A stretch of 64,000 nucleotides of DNA, taken from positions 310,001-374,000 of the forward strand of contig CAVRDF010000004.1 in NCBI GenBank assembly GCA_963719805.1, in the 5' to 3' direction. Every line of letters begins with the position of its first letter. Position 1 is the first letter of the stretch. Shown here piece after piece: positions 6,996 to 16,460 of this stretch. The notes beneath the pieces were generated by a model. That model did no database searches. It was not told the origin of the DNA and saw only the letters and a program-made list of their open reading frames with translations. Position numbers and translations under genes: made by a program. Source of the DNA: JAMXLO01 sp963719805. GTDB taxonomy: Bacteria; Pseudomonadota; Alphaproteobacteria; Acetobacterales; Acetobacteraceae.

Positions 6996-8324
6996 ATGGA
7001 CTCTCGCGTTCTGCACCGCGTCGGCGGCGCCCCACCAGTCGCCACGGGCGGCGAGGGCATCTATCTCCATCGCGCCGATGGCATGCGGATCATCGATGGC
7101 TCCGGTGGCGCCGCCGTCGCCTGCCTCGGTCACGGCAACCGACGCATCGCCGAAGCGATCGGCCGCCAGGCCGCCTCCATGGCCTACGCCCACACCGGCA
7201 CCTTCAGCAGCCAGCCCGCCGAGGAATTGGCTCATATCGTGCTGGATGGCGAACCCGGCGGCCTGTCGCACGCCTATTTCTGCTCCTCCGGCTCGGAAGG
7301 CACCGAGGCGGCGCTGAAGCTGGCACGGCAGTACTTTGTCGAGATCGGCCAGCCGCAGCGCACGCATTTCATCGCGCGCCGGCAGGGCTATCATGGCAAC
7401 ACGCTGGGCGCGCTCGCCGCCGGTGGCAACATGATGCGGCGCGCGCTGTACGAGCCGATCCTGTCAACGGCGTTCAGCCTGGTCTCGCCCTGTTTCGCGT
7501 ATCGCTTCCAGCGCGACGACGAGACCGAGCAGCAATACGTTGATCGGCTCGCCAATGAACTGGAAGCGGAATTCCAGCGCCTCGGCCCGGACACGGTGAT
7601 CGCGTTCCTTGCCGAACCGGTTGTCGGCGCCACCACCGGCTGCGTTGCCGCGCTGCCCGGCTATTTCAAGCGCGTGCGCGAGATCTGCGATCGCCATGGC
7701 GCTCTGGTGATCCTCGATGAAGTGATGTGCGGCATGGGCCGCACCGGCACAATGCACGCCTGGGAGCAGGAAGGCATCACGCCGGATCTGCAAGTCGTCG
7801 CAAAGGGCCTCGGCGCCGGCTACCAGGCAATCGGCGGCGTGCTGATCAATCGCAAGATCGTCGATGCACTGAACGCTGGTTCCGGCGGCTTCATGCATGG
7901 CCACACCTACCAGGCGCATCCCGTTGCTTGCGCCGCTGCCCTCGAAGTGCAGCGCATCATCCGTGACGACAATCTGCTGGACAACGTGCGCGCCATGGGT
8001 GCGCGCTTGGAGAGCGGACTGACCGAGCGCTTCGGCAATCACCGTCATGTCGGCGACGTGCGCGGCCGCGGCATGTTCTGGGCGCTGGAATTCGTCACCG
8101 ATCGTGCGACCAAGTCGGTATTCGATCCAAAGCTGAAGATGAATGAGCGGGTAAAACGCGAGGCGCTGGCACGCGGCCTGGCAATCTATCCGATGAGCGG
8201 TACGATCGACGGCAAGCAGGGCGACCATGTCATCGTGGCGCCGCCCTACATCGCCACCGCGTCGGATATCGACGCCATCGTCGAGCGCCTTGGTGACGCG
8301 GTGGATGCGGCCCTAAACCTGTAG
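6996..8324 (+). CDS. class III (omega) PLP-dependent aminotransferase
   Basis: 442 residues from ATG at 6996 (MDSRVLHRVGG); an upstream in-frame start would add only 14 unlikely residues. PLP-fold hallmarks are YFCSSGSEGTEAALKLARQY near residue 100, the cofactor-binding LDEVMCGMGRTG, and the Schiff-base lysine in VVAKGLGAGYQAIGG. GRGMFWALEF and the end helix fit class III enzymes, which move an amino group between an omega-amine or amino acid and a keto acid. Cytosolic. The neighbours do not reveal the substrate. A palindrome follows its stop, in front of mbfA. Confidence 0.9.
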   Translation: MDSRVLHRVGGAPPVATGGEGIYLHRADGMRIIDGSGGAAVACLGHGNRRIAEAIGRQAASMAYAHTGTFSSQPAEELAHIVLDGEPGGLSHAYFCSSGSEGTEAALKLARQYFVEIGQPQRTHFIARRQGYHGNTLGALAAGGNMMRRALYEPILSTAFSLVSPCFAYRFQRDDETEQQYVDRLANELEAEFQRLGPDTVIAFLAEPVVGATTGCVAALPGYFKRVREICDRHGALVILDEVMCGMGRTGTMHAWEQEGITPDLQVVAKGLGAGYQAIGGVLINRKIVDALNAGSGGFMHGHTYQAHPVACAAALEVQRIIRDDNLLDNVRAMGARLESGLTERFGNHRHVGDVRGRGMFWALEFVTDRATKSVFDPKLKMNERVKREALARGLAIYPMSGTIDGKQGDHVIVAPPYIATASDIDAIVERLGDAVDAALNL

Positions 8325-8325
8325 C

Positions 8326-8340
8326 TGCGAAGCATTCGCA
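8326..8340. promoter_or_regulatory. inverted repeat upstream of mbfA, possible iron-responsive operator
   Basis: TGCGAA-GCA-TTCGCA is a perfect dyad placed between the aminotransferase stop and mbfA. Its GAA-N3-TTC core resembles the centre of the iron-control element bound by Irr, which represses mbfA in rhizobia. The flanking bases differ from that element, so the assignment is only a suggestion. Confidence 0.3.
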
Positions 8341-8391
8341 TCATTCCCCGGGTTACTTGACGGAGCCGGATCGCCCGCCAAAGTGCGCGCC

Positions 8392-9348
8392 ATGCGCAAC
8401 TTTTCCGATCTGACCGAACGCGAGGTCCTCGCCTTGGCGATCGCCAACGAGGAAGAGGACGGCCGCATTTATCAGGACATCGCCGAGCGATTGCGCGGCG
8501 ACTATCCCGCGTCGGCCAACGTGTTCACCGAAATGGCGGGCGAGGAGGGTGATCATCGCCGCCGGCTGATCGAGCTGTACCAGCAGAAGTTCGGCGAGCA
8601 TATTCCGCTGATCCGCCGTCACGACGTTCGTGGCTTCATCGAGCATCCGGCGATCTGGCACATGCAACCATTCGGCCTCGACAAGGTGCGCGACCTTGCC
8701 GAGAACATGGAACTGGAGACGCTGCGCTTCTACCGCCGTGCCGCGGCACGCAGCGAGGACGCCTCGATCCGCAAGCTGCTCGGTGATCTCGCCGAAGCCG
8801 AGGCGCATCACGAAGAGGTCGCCGGTCGGCTGGTAGAAGCGAACCTGCCGCCGAACGTGCGCGCCGAGGAAGATCGCATGCAGCGCCGCATGTTCGTGTT
8901 GCGCGTGATCCAGCCGGGGCTGGCGGGTTTGATGGATGGGTCGGTGTCCACGCTGGCGCCGGTGTTTGCCGCCGCGTTCGCCACCGGCCAGTCGTGGAAT
9001 GCCTTCCTCGTCGGGATGGCCGCATCCATTGGCGCCGGTATCTCCATGGCATTCGCCGAGGCACTGTCCGACAACGGCAGTCTCACCGGCCGTGGCGCGC
9101 CGATCATTCGCGGCGCGATCACCGGGCTGATGACCACGCTTGGCGGCATCGGCCACACCTTGCCCTATCTGATAACGGACTTCTGGACCGCCACCACATT
9201 GGCGATCTGCGTGGTTATCATCGAGCTTGCGGTGATCAGTTGGGTGCGCTGGAAATACATGGATACACCGCCCATTTCCGCCGCATTCCAGGTCGCATTT
9301 GGCGGCGCTTTGGTATTCGCGGCAGGCATTTTAATCGGCAGTAGTTAG
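8392..9348 (+). CDS. mbfA: membrane-bound ferritin-like iron exporter MbfA
   Basis: About 318 residues. ATG at 8392 gives MRNFSDLTEREVLALAIANEEEDGRIY, matching known MbfA N-termini; a GTG nine bases earlier is an alternative and no clear ribosome site decides. Residues 1-150 form a ferritin-like four-helix domain with iron-ligand acidic and histidine residues (ANEEEDGRIY, GEEGDHRRRL, EAEAHHEEV). Residues 165-318 form a VIT1/CCC1-like membrane domain (LAGLMDGSVSTLAPVFAAAF). In rhizobia MbfA exports iron from the cytoplasm and protects against peroxide. The gene ends seven bases before the cytochrome b561 gene, so the two are probably co-transcribed. Confidence 0.9.
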   Translation: MRNFSDLTEREVLALAIANEEEDGRIYQDIAERLRGDYPASANVFTEMAGEEGDHRRRLIELYQQKFGEHIPLIRRHDVRGFIEHPAIWHMQPFGLDKVRDLAENMELETLRFYRRAAARSEDASIRKLLGDLAEAEAHHEEVAGRLVEANLPPNVRAEEDRMQRRMFVLRVIQPGLAGLMDGSVSTLAPVFAAAFATGQSWNAFLVGMAASIGAGISMAFAEALSDNGSLTGRGAPIIRGAITGLMTTLGGIGHTLPYLITDFWTATTLAICVVIIELAVISWVRWKYMDTPPISAAFQVAFGGALVFAAGILIGSS

Positions 9349-9355
9349 AGGCCCC

Positions 9356-9919
9356 ATGCAGCATACAATTTTCGCCAGACGTGCCGGCACGCAGGCTCTG
9401 CGGCACGATCGCACGACCATTGCCTTGCATTGGACAACGGCCGTTCTGGTGGTCGTGCTCTGGGTCATTGGCCAGACGATTGACTGGGTGCCAAGAGGCC
9501 CCTGGCGGGTCGATTACCGCTCGGTGCACATCGTGCTGGGTCTCGCGCTGGGCATCGTGATGCTGGTCCGGCTGGCATGGCGTCTGAGCCACAAGCACAC
9601 GCTGCCGCCAATCGCCGAGGGGCTCATGCTGCTGGTGGCGCGTCTTACCCATTGGGCGCTTTACCTGCTGCTGATCCTGGCGGTCGGGCTGGGCATCGGC
9701 ACCGCGTGGACAGGCGGTGAGTCGATATTCAATCTGTTCGACATCCCGGCTCTTACGCCGGGCAACAAGGCATTGGTGCGGCTGATCCACGGCTGGCATG
9801 AACTCGCAGCCAACGCCATCCTCATCGTCGCCGGGCTGCACGCGGCAGCGGCGTTGTTCCACCACTACATCCTGCGCGACGCCACGTTGCGCCGGATGCT
9901 GCCCTGGGCGGCGCGCTGA
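9356..9919 (+). CDS. cytochrome b561-family di-heme membrane protein
   Basis: 187 residues, four predicted transmembrane helices. Conserved histidines occur in TTIALHWTTAVLVV, YRSVHIVLGLALGI, LTHWALYLLLILAVGLG and HGWHELAANAILIVAGLHAAAALFHHY, the pattern of bacterial cytochrome b561 (CybB-type). Such proteins pass electrons between quinone and periplasmic or cytoplasmic partners, sometimes superoxide. It follows mbfA closely, which could link membrane electron transfer to iron handling (inference). It converges on the MFS transporter gene. Confidence 0.88.
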   Translation: MQHTIFARRAGTQALRHDRTTIALHWTTAVLVVVLWVIGQTIDWVPRGPWRVDYRSVHIVLGLALGIVMLVRLAWRLSHKHTLPPIAEGLMLLVARLTHWALYLLLILAVGLGIGTAWTGGESIFNLFDIPALTPGNKALVRLIHGWHELAANAILIVAGLHAAAALFHHYILRDATLRRMLPWAAR

Positions 9920-9926
9920 CCCGCAG

Positions 9927-11153
9927 CTACGTCGGGTGCCGCCGCTCAATATTGGGCAGGAATGCCGTGAGCAACCCGATCAGCGGCAGGAACGAGCATA
10001 GCCGGTAGACCGTGTCGATGCTGGTCCAGTCGGCGATCTGGCCCAGCGCGGCGGCGCCTAGCCCGCCCAGCCCAAATGAAAAGCCGAAGAACATCCCTGC
10101 CACCATGCCGACGCGTCCCGGCAGCAGGTCCTGCGCATATACCAGGATAGCCGAGAATGCCGACGCAAGGATCAGCCCGATGGCGACGCTCAGGATGCCC
10201 GTCCAGAACAGGTTCGCGTACGGCAGCATCAGGGCGAACGGGAAGGCACCAAGGATCGAGAACCAGATCACCGGTTTCCGCCCGAACCGGTCGCCGATAG
10301 GTCCGCCGCCGAAGGTCCCCGCCGCCACTGCTCCCAGGAAGACGAACAGGTGGATCTGCGCGCTCTGTACCGACAGGCCGAACTTATGGATCAGGTAGAA
10401 CGTGTAGTATGAGCTGAGCGAGGACGTGTAGACGTTCTTCGAGAACAGCAATGCGACCAGGACAGTGAGAGCCCCCAGCACCCGCTTGCGCGACAGCACC
10501 GCGTAGGCGGCGTTCCTGGCACTGCTGCCGCCCGACGCGTGCCGGGCCGACAGATGCCGGCTGTACCAAAGGCTGACATTGGCCAGCAGGAAGATCGCCA
10601 GCAGCGCGGCGCCCGAGAACCAGGCGACGCTGCCCTGGCCGCGCGGCACCACAATGAAGGCCGCAAGCAGCGGACCGATCGCCGACCCGGTGCTGCCGCC
10701 CACCTGAAACAGCGACTGCGCGAACCCGTGCCGCCCACCGGACGCCATGCGCGCAACCCGGGAGGACTCCGGATGGAACACCGACGAGCCGACACCCACC
10801 ATCGCCGCGGCGAATAAAATCGTCGCGTAACTGTTGGCCACAGCCAGCAGCAGCAGCCCAATCAGGCTGCACCCCATCGCTATCGGCAGCGAAAACGGCT
10901 GCGGACGCCGATCTGTAACCATTCCTACGACAGGCTGCAGCATCGAGGCGGTCAGCTGGAAGGCCAGCGTGATCATGCCGATCTGGCCGAAGTCGAGGTG
11001 ATACGTGTCCTTCAGCACCGGATACAGCGCAGGCACCAGCGACTGGTTCATGTCGTTGAGCAAATGGCAAACCGAAAGCGACACGAGGATCGCGAATGTC
11101 GTGTTGGTTTCATTTGCAACCGTAGCGCGTGCAGCCAGGGTATTTTCGCTCAA
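9927..11153 (-). CDS. MFS transporter, fosmidomycin-resistance (Fsr) type
   Basis: 408 residues with about twelve hydrophobic segments. LSVCHLLNDMNQSLVPALYPVLK near residue 30, the GMVTDRRPQPF loop after helix 2, and SSVFHPESSRVARMASGGRHGFAQSLFQVGG are hallmarks of the Fsr branch of the major facilitator superfamily. GGGPIGDRFGRKPVIWFS is the second-half MFS loop. Members are proton-driven drug or metabolite exporters of the inner membrane. The physiological substrate is unknown, and the gene stands alone. Confidence 0.88.
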   Translation of the reverse strand: MSENTLAARATVANETNTTFAILVSLSVCHLLNDMNQSLVPALYPVLKDTYHLDFGQIGMITLAFQLTASMLQPVVGMVTDRRPQPFSLPIAMGCSLIGLLLLAVANSYATILFAAAMVGVGSSVFHPESSRVARMASGGRHGFAQSLFQVGGSTGSAIGPLLAAFIVVPRGQGSVAWFSGAALLAIFLLANVSLWYSRHLSARHASGGSSARNAAYAVLSRKRVLGALTVLVALLFSKNVYTSSLSSYYTFYLIHKFGLSVQSAQIHLFVFLGAVAAGTFGGGPIGDRFGRKPVIWFSILGAFPFALMLPYANLFWTGILSVAIGLILASAFSAILVYAQDLLPGRVGMVAGMFFGFSFGLGGLGAAALGQIADWTSIDTVYRLCSFLPLIGLLTAFLPNIERRHPT

Positions 11154-11336
11154 GACCGGCCTCGGACGTTGATAATGCGCGCGATTATGCGATGCTTTGC
11201 GGCACCTACCTATGCGTTGCGATCAGTGCTGCATCCCACCGCGCAAGATTACTCACAATTAGCGTGCAAAAATCCGCCGCATTCGCGAAATAATCGCCTC
11301 CTTCTTGCAGCTCTCGATACGTAGCGGACCGGCGTG

Positions 11337-11498
11337 ATGAACAGGTGGCGCAGTGACAATCCCGGCGAAGTCCGCCGGCAGGCGATCGGCAAGTTATATC
11401 GCGGCCCGCTGGCCTGGATTGTCCTGTTGCTCGCCGGCTGGCTCGTGATCAGTGAGTGGCCCGCCCTCGCATCATCGGTGCTCAGCTTCGCTCACTGA
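11337..11498 (+). CDS. small single-pass membrane protein, 53 aa
   Basis: Starts at ATG 11337 (MNRWRSDNPGEVRRQ) and contains one membrane helix, GPLAWIVLLLAGWLVI, after a positively charged N-terminus, which suggests an N-in topology. The last 17 bases overlap the 3' end of the convergent DUF1223 gene. Ribosome site is weak. No family recognised. Listed because the basic head plus single helix is unlikely to be a chance reading. Confidence 0.4.
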   Translation: MNRWRSDNPGEVRRQAIGKLYRGPLAWIVLLLAGWLVISEWPALASSVLSFAH

Positions 11499-12186
11499 AC
11501 AACTTCGGCGGCACGTCGGCCGCGCCCGCGATCCGCAGGTCTTCCCCCGCAAGCAGAACCACCAGCCCCTGGCCGCGCTCGGGCGGTTTCAGCAATAGAC
11601 GCCGCGCGCTGCCGTCCCACTCGGGCAGCGTCTCCACCGACCGTGCGATCCGGTATTCGCGCAATGTCGCCCCGCTGTTTTCACCAGCGCCGACATCGGT
11701 CGCCTGCTCCGGATCATAGCTGACGACAACCGGGCGCAGCCGCCGTGAGGCACGCTCGGTATTAGCGGCGATGCCGTCCGCTGTCACGCTGATCTTCACC
11801 GGAACGGGCAGCGGGCTCGCCGCCCGGATCGCGCCCTCCACGGCGCGCTGGTTCGAGCCCACCACCATATCGCCGCCGTCCACCGCAAGCGCCGGTGTGA
11901 ACACCTCCGAGCCAAGCTGACGCGCATACGACCTTTGCCGCTCGGTTGCCTGGCGGGTGGCGAAGCGGTCGCGCCAGCCCAGGTAGTTCCAGTAGTCGAC
12001 ATGCCAGGCCAGCGCGATCACGCCGGGCCGTTGCGACAGCCTGCCCAGCAGGGCGTCAGCCGGCGGGCAGGAGGAACAGCCCTGGGAGGTGAACAGCTCC
12101 AGCACCACCGGCGCCGCGTCGGCGCGTGCGGCCGGTGCCAGGCAGATGCCAGCCAGTCCGGAGGCTACGAATGTGCGTCGGCGCAT
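11482..12186 (-). CDS. DUF1223 thioredoxin-like periplasmic protein
   Basis: 234 residues. The N-terminus MRRRTFVASGLAGICLAPAA is a Tat/Sec-style signal peptide with cleavage expected near ARA-DA. The mature part begins VVLELFTSQGCSSCPPADALL, with a CxxC pair typical of DUF1223, a thioredoxin-fold family. WHVDYWNYLGWRDRF and FTPALAVDGG continue the family pattern. Role probably redox or chaperone-like in the periplasm, not proven for the family. Diverges from the LysE-type exporter gene. The convergent small membrane gene overlaps its 3' end. Confidence 0.88.
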   Translation of the reverse strand: MRRRTFVASGLAGICLAPAARADAAPVVLELFTSQGCSSCPPADALLGRLSQRPGVIALAWHVDYWNYLGWRDRFATRQATERQRSYARQLGSEVFTPALAVDGGDMVVGSNQRAVEGAIRAASPLPVPVKISVTADGIAANTERASRRLRPVVVSYDPEQATDVGAGENSGATLREYRIARSVETLPEWDGSARRLLLKPPERGQGLVVLLAGEDLRIAGAADVPPKLFSERS

Positions 12187-12303
12187 CGATCCCTGTCCTT
12201 TGTGCTGCCATCGCTTTGACCCGGTTCAGACCCCGGCGTTACGCCGCCACTTGCGGCGGACGCAGCGGGATGGATTGATCGTGCCACATCCAAGGAGATT
12301 GGC

Positions 12304-12924
12304 ATGGCACTCGATCATTGGGTGGCGTTCGCCGCGGCATCCGCCGTGCTGCTGGCAATACCCGGGCCGACGGTGCTGCTGGTGGTCTCCTATGCCCTGG
12401 GCCATGGCCGCCGCGCCGCCGGTTCCACCGTAGCCGGCGTATTGCTGGGGGACTTCACCTCGATGACCGCCTCGCTGCTCGGCCTTGGCGCCTTGCTGGC
12501 GGCTTCGGCCACGTTATTCAGCGTGCTGAAATGGATTGGCGCGCTCTACTTGGTCTACCTGGGGATCAGGCTGTGGCGCGCACCGGTCGGCCCGGCCGCG
12601 GACGAGGCGATGGCACCGATCGAGCGCCATCGCCGCATATTCCTGCACGCCTATGCGGTGACCGCGCTCAACCCAAAGAGCATCGTGTTCTTCATCGCCT
12701 TCCTGCCGCAGTTCCTCGATCGAACGGCGCCCGTATTGCCCCAGCTGATCATCTTCGAGGCGACCTTCCTCACGCTGGCCACGGCTGGCGCGCTTGGCTA
12801 CTCGCTGCTGGCTTCCGCCGCTCGCCGCACCATCCGTCAGCCGCGTGTGCAGCGCGCCGTCAATCGCACCGGCGGCGGCCTGCTCATCGGTGCCGGTGCG
12901 CTGGCTCTGGCCTGGCGCCGTTGA
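12304..12924 (+). CDS. LysE/RhtB-family amino-acid exporter
   Basis: 206 residues, about six hydrophobic segments. AIPGPTVLLVVSYALGHGRRA near residue 20 is the LysE/RhtB signature, and VYLGIRLWRAP and ALNPKSIVFFIAFLPQFLD are conserved further in. The family exports amino acids or derivatives such as homoserine lactone using the membrane potential. AAGGAGATTGGC precedes the ATG. Specific substrate unknown. Confidence 0.9.
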   Translation: MALDHWVAFAAASAVLLAIPGPTVLLVVSYALGHGRRAAGSTVAGVLLGDFTSMTASLLGLGALLAASATLFSVLKWIGALYLVYLGIRLWRAPVGPAADEAMAPIERHRRIFLHAYAVTALNPKSIVFFIAFLPQFLDRTAPVLPQLIIFEATFLTLATAGALGYSLLASAARRTIRQPRVQRAVNRTGGGLLIGAGALALAWRR

Positions 12925-13008
12925 TCCGCCTGTTCATTGCAGAACAGCGGCAAATGAGCGCACCATCGGGTCCGCCGTGATCTGGCTTAACGTCGGAAGG
13001 GCAGGCGC

Positions 13009-14463
13009 ATGTCCGCATCGGTCTCTGAACCTGCCGCGCCACAAGACCGGCGCCGCGTCGTCGTCGTCCCCGGGATTCTTGGTTCCAGGCTGCTCGGCAA
13101 GGACGGTAGCGTGCTCTGGGGCGACCGTTCGTCACTCAGCCATTTCGGGCAACTCGATCTCGACCCGGAGAAGCCGGGAGATGCATTGGAAGTCGGCGGA
13201 TTCGTCGAGCGCATTCGCGTCCTCGGCCCATTCTGGACCGTCCATGCGTACGACGATTTGCTCATACACCTCCGCGTTCTCGGCTTCCGCGACGGCGAGA
13301 CGCTTTTCCAGTTCCCCTATGATTGGCGGCAAAGCAACTTCGTCACCGCGGAGAAATTCCAATCATGGTTGCGGGCCCAGCCCGCGTTGCGCGACGGCAC
13401 CTTCGATATCGTGGCCCATTCGATGGGCGGTATCGCCACCCGCATCTGGCTGACGCAATTCAACGGCGCGCCACGCGTCCGCAAGGTGATCTATCTCGGC
13501 ACGCCGTTTCAGGGCAGCATGAACTCCCTGGCCACGCTCACCGCTGGATGGGGACGCTTCGCCAATCTGATCGCCGGCGGCATCGACACCATCCGCAACA
13601 CGATGCTGTCCTTTCCCGGTGCCATCGAGTTGTTTCCCAGCTACCCGCGCAGTAGCCGCCTCGGCACCCAACGCAGGCATCAGCCCTTCAACATCTACGA
13701 CCCCGACCTGTGGAACGCACAGGATTGGCTTCCCGCCGCTTACCGGGATGGCGCGCCACGCGGCGCGCAGTTCCGCAGCAATCTGGCGCGTGCCGAACAG
13801 ATCGCCGCCATCATGGCGCAGCCAATACCCGGCATCACGGAGGTCCGGATCGCCGGCGACAACCAGAACACCCGGCTCTACCTCTACGTGAACCGCGACG
13901 ATCAAACCTGGCGCAACTGGAATTTCTCGTTCGATCGTGGCGATGGCACGGTCCCGCTGTGGAGCGCCGCCAGCTCGCGCGATGGCAATCTGGCTGGCAC
14001 GCTGCCGTCCTTTGTCGAGCACGCGACCATATTCCGCGACGAGTGGGTGAAGGTGGTCCTCCAGCGCGAACTGGTCATGGTGGCGCCACCGCCGGTGAGC
14101 GCGCGCGCCCCTGACTTCCCGATGCGTTCCGGCAATCTTCAGCGGCTGGACATCCTGGATGCCACGCTCGATCCCTCCGTCGTCGCTCCGAACGCCAGCA
14201 CAAGACTGCGTGTCAGCCTGCGGTTCCCGGCCGACGCATCTCTTAATCGCGGCGACGTGGCCGGACTGGTCGCCCGTCTGGCCGATACCGGCATGCCGCC
14301 GGTGCCATTGATGGAAACCACCAGCGATGCAGAGCTTGCCGAGAAGATCCTGAGCTTCGCTGCCGACATCCGCGCGCCACTGGAGGAGGAGGTTTACCGT
14401 GTAGATATCGACGTCCCGCCGCTCGGCCAGCGCGCGCTTTACCTCACCGTGGACGCGGCCTGA
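13009..14463 (+). CDS. LCAT-like alpha/beta-hydrolase (lipase/acyltransferase)
   Basis: 484 residues, start at ATG 13009 after GGAAGGG. Residues 15-355 form a lecithin:cholesterol-acyltransferase-like hydrolase: VVVVPGILGSRLL near 17, FQFPYDWR near 101, the nucleophile elbow AHSMGG (Ser 138), GDGTVP with Asp 312, and VEHATIF with His 338. The triad is therefore complete. Residues 370-484 are a beta-rich extra domain. No signal peptide, so the enzyme is probably cytosolic, unlike secreted LCAT enzymes. Its TGA overlaps the ATG of the trypsin-like gene (TGATG), so the two are coupled. A lipase beside a protease and a small protein suggests a membrane-damaging effector module (inference). Confidence 0.85.
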   Translation: MSASVSEPAAPQDRRRVVVVPGILGSRLLGKDGSVLWGDRSSLSHFGQLDLDPEKPGDALEVGGFVERIRVLGPFWTVHAYDDLLIHLRVLGFRDGETLFQFPYDWRQSNFVTAEKFQSWLRAQPALRDGTFDIVAHSMGGIATRIWLTQFNGAPRVRKVIYLGTPFQGSMNSLATLTAGWGRFANLIAGGIDTIRNTMLSFPGAIELFPSYPRSSRLGTQRRHQPFNIYDPDLWNAQDWLPAAYRDGAPRGAQFRSNLARAEQIAAIMAQPIPGITEVRIAGDNQNTRLYLYVNRDDQTWRNWNFSFDRGDGTVPLWSAASSRDGNLAGTLPSFVEHATIFRDEWVKVVLQRELVMVAPPPVSARAPDFPMRSGNLQRLDILDATLDPSVVAPNASTRLRVSLRFPADASLNRGDVAGLVARLADTGMPPVPLMETTSDAELAEKILSFAADIRAPLEEEVYRVDIDVPPLGQRALYLTVDAA

Positions 14464-16448
14464 TGCCTCCGGCAGAACTCGACCGCGCCGGCCTGCTCGA
14501 GAAATTCCAGACGGCGCTGATCCGCATCGAGGTCAGTGGACGCGATGCCGACGGCAAGGTGGCGAAAACCCGTCTCGGCGCCGGTGTCGTCGTCGGTGAC
14601 AACGGTCTAATCATCACGGCTGGCCACGTCGTCGGCGAGGATGACGAATGGCGGGAAACCACGCCGAACAGCGGCCTGCCGGACCGAATGGTGAGCGTCT
14701 TTGGTCTCGACGAACAGAGAGTCAAACGCGACTTCGGCAAGGCATCGGTGTGGAAGGTGCCCGGCTACGACATCGCGTTGTTGGAGGTCACAGCGCAAAG
14801 CCTGTCGCCGGCGCCGCTCGCCGAGAAGATGCCGAACAATTCCGGCAAGCTGGTCGCTCTGATTTGGGATCCCGACGGCGTGCCGCGGCCGATCGAGGCA
14901 GACCTGGAGCCGACTGACAAGTCCAAGCACTTCGGCTTGCTCACCGCGCGCCTCGGTGTCGCCGAAGGCCACAGCGGCTCGGGACTGTTCAACGCGCAGG
15001 CCCGCCTTGTCGGCATCATCGTCAATCGGCTCGATGACAGCCGCGCGCTGGCTGTCCCGGCGGCTTCGATCCGCGAGCACGTTGCCGCGCGCGCCCGTGC
15101 CGCGGCTGTTGTCGATGCGGACCCGGCCGCGTTACTCGAGATGCAGACGGAACTGCAGAAACTGCGCCAGCAGACCGCTTCCGTCAGACGTGAAATCGAC
15201 TGGATGGATCGAAGTCACGCCGATGGTTGGTATGAGCTGTTCGAACTCCGCAAGGAGCTGGATCAGTATGGTGACAGCACGCAGATCACGCGGTTGCGCC
15301 GTATCCATGGACCTGATCTAGGCTGCATCGAGACCGTGCCGTACCGTTATTCCGCGGCGCCAAGCTTCGGCACCTGTGTGCTCAATCAGTTGACCGACGA
15401 GCAAAAACGCTGGTCGGAGAAGGGGCTGCCTCGGGCCGACACCTTTCTGGAGGGCAACCTGGAACTGAAGCCGGCGGCAACCGCGACCGATGTGCACGCC
15501 GGTTTCAGTGTCAGCGTCTCCTCGATCAACTCTTTCGCCATGACCGAGGACGAGGCCCGGCAGCGCAATCAGGATCCCATCGAATACACCACCATCCGCG
15601 CACGTTATCCGGCTCGGATGCTGCGCCTCGTCGTCATGTTCCCATACGGTTATCAGCCCGCGGAAATTACAGTCGTCGCGCAAGCCCATACCGCAGACCA
15701 CTCCCAGGGGCCTGAGGACAGCGCCGAGACAGCGCGCGTTGCATCCAGCCTGTTTTTCGACCGTGAACGAGGCTGTGCCGTCCTTTCAGTGGAACGTTCG
15801 TTGCCCGAATATCAGTATGCGTTGACCTGGAAGTTGCCGCGGCCCCCCGTACCGCCCTGGGACGAGGTGACGCGGGCGCGTGAGCAGGTCCGCACTCTGC
15901 TCGAACTGCGTGAACAGGAGTGCAGCGCGATCGAAGAGAGGATCGGCACGATCAGGGACGAGGTGTGGCAGAAATTCTTTGCCCCGCGCGGCAAAGGCAA
16001 GACCAAGGCCAAGCTGCACCTCTCGGTGCTGCTTTTCGACGAACCCGAATCGGTCATTCGCGTCGTCCTCACCACGATGGACGATCAGATCCGCAAGGTC
16101 ACTTTCCCGCCCGGCGTGGGTGTGGCCGGCTGGGTGATGAAGCGCCGCCGCCCCGCCTTTGTGGACACGCATGACGCCAAGACCTACGGCGTCTACCGCA
16201 AGGTCATGGATACAGCCGACGAGCGCCATCTGCTCTGTGTCCCGCTACCGTTGCCGGCCGACTCCGATCAGCGCGCCGAGATGCTCGGCAACCGTGCCAT
16301 GCCGTGCCTCGTGGCGGCGCTCACTTGCCACGACAAGTCCGGAAACATGAACAGCCTGAAGCAGCCGGACGGCAAATTGATGGCGCAGGTCTGCTCCGAA
16401 TTGCTCACCAAGGTTCTTGATGTCGTGCTGCAGCAACCTTTATCGTAG
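14463..16448 (+). CDS. trypsin-like serine protease with coiled coil and GAF-like domain
   Basis: 661 residues, no signal peptide. Residues 1-215 are a trypsin/HtrA-like domain with a complete triad: ITAGHVV (His 55), GYDIALLEV (Asp 103) and GHSGSGLF (Ser 171). Residues 220-275 look like a coiled coil. The middle (300-470) is a beta-rich region of unknown type. A second helical linker follows, and residues about 510-655 resemble a GAF domain (GVGVAGWVMKRRRPAF). The layout suggests a cytosolic protease controlled by a sensor domain. It is coupled to the LCAT-like gene upstream and followed after 12 bases by a 53-residue gene. The protein converges on argG. Confidence 0.8.
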   Translation: MPPAELDRAGLLEKFQTALIRIEVSGRDADGKVAKTRLGAGVVVGDNGLIITAGHVVGEDDEWRETTPNSGLPDRMVSVFGLDEQRVKRDFGKASVWKVPGYDIALLEVTAQSLSPAPLAEKMPNNSGKLVALIWDPDGVPRPIEADLEPTDKSKHFGLLTARLGVAEGHSGSGLFNAQARLVGIIVNRLDDSRALAVPAASIREHVAARARAAAVVDADPAALLEMQTELQKLRQQTASVRREIDWMDRSHADGWYELFELRKELDQYGDSTQITRLRRIHGPDLGCIETVPYRYSAAPSFGTCVLNQLTDEQKRWSEKGLPRADTFLEGNLELKPAATATDVHAGFSVSVSSINSFAMTEDEARQRNQDPIEYTTIRARYPARMLRLVVMFPYGYQPAEITVVAQAHTADHSQGPEDSAETARVASSLFFDRERGCAVLSVERSLPEYQYALTWKLPRPPVPPWDEVTRAREQVRTLLELREQECSAIEERIGTIRDEVWQKFFAPRGKGKTKAKLHLSVLLFDEPESVIRVVLTTMDDQIRKVTFPPGVGVAGWVMKRRRPAFVDTHDAKTYGVYRKVMDTADERHLLCVPLPLPADSDQRAEMLGNRAMPCLVAALTCHDKSGNMNSLKQPDGKLMAQVCSELLTKVLDVVLQQPLS

Positions 16449-16460
16449 GATAACTGATCA

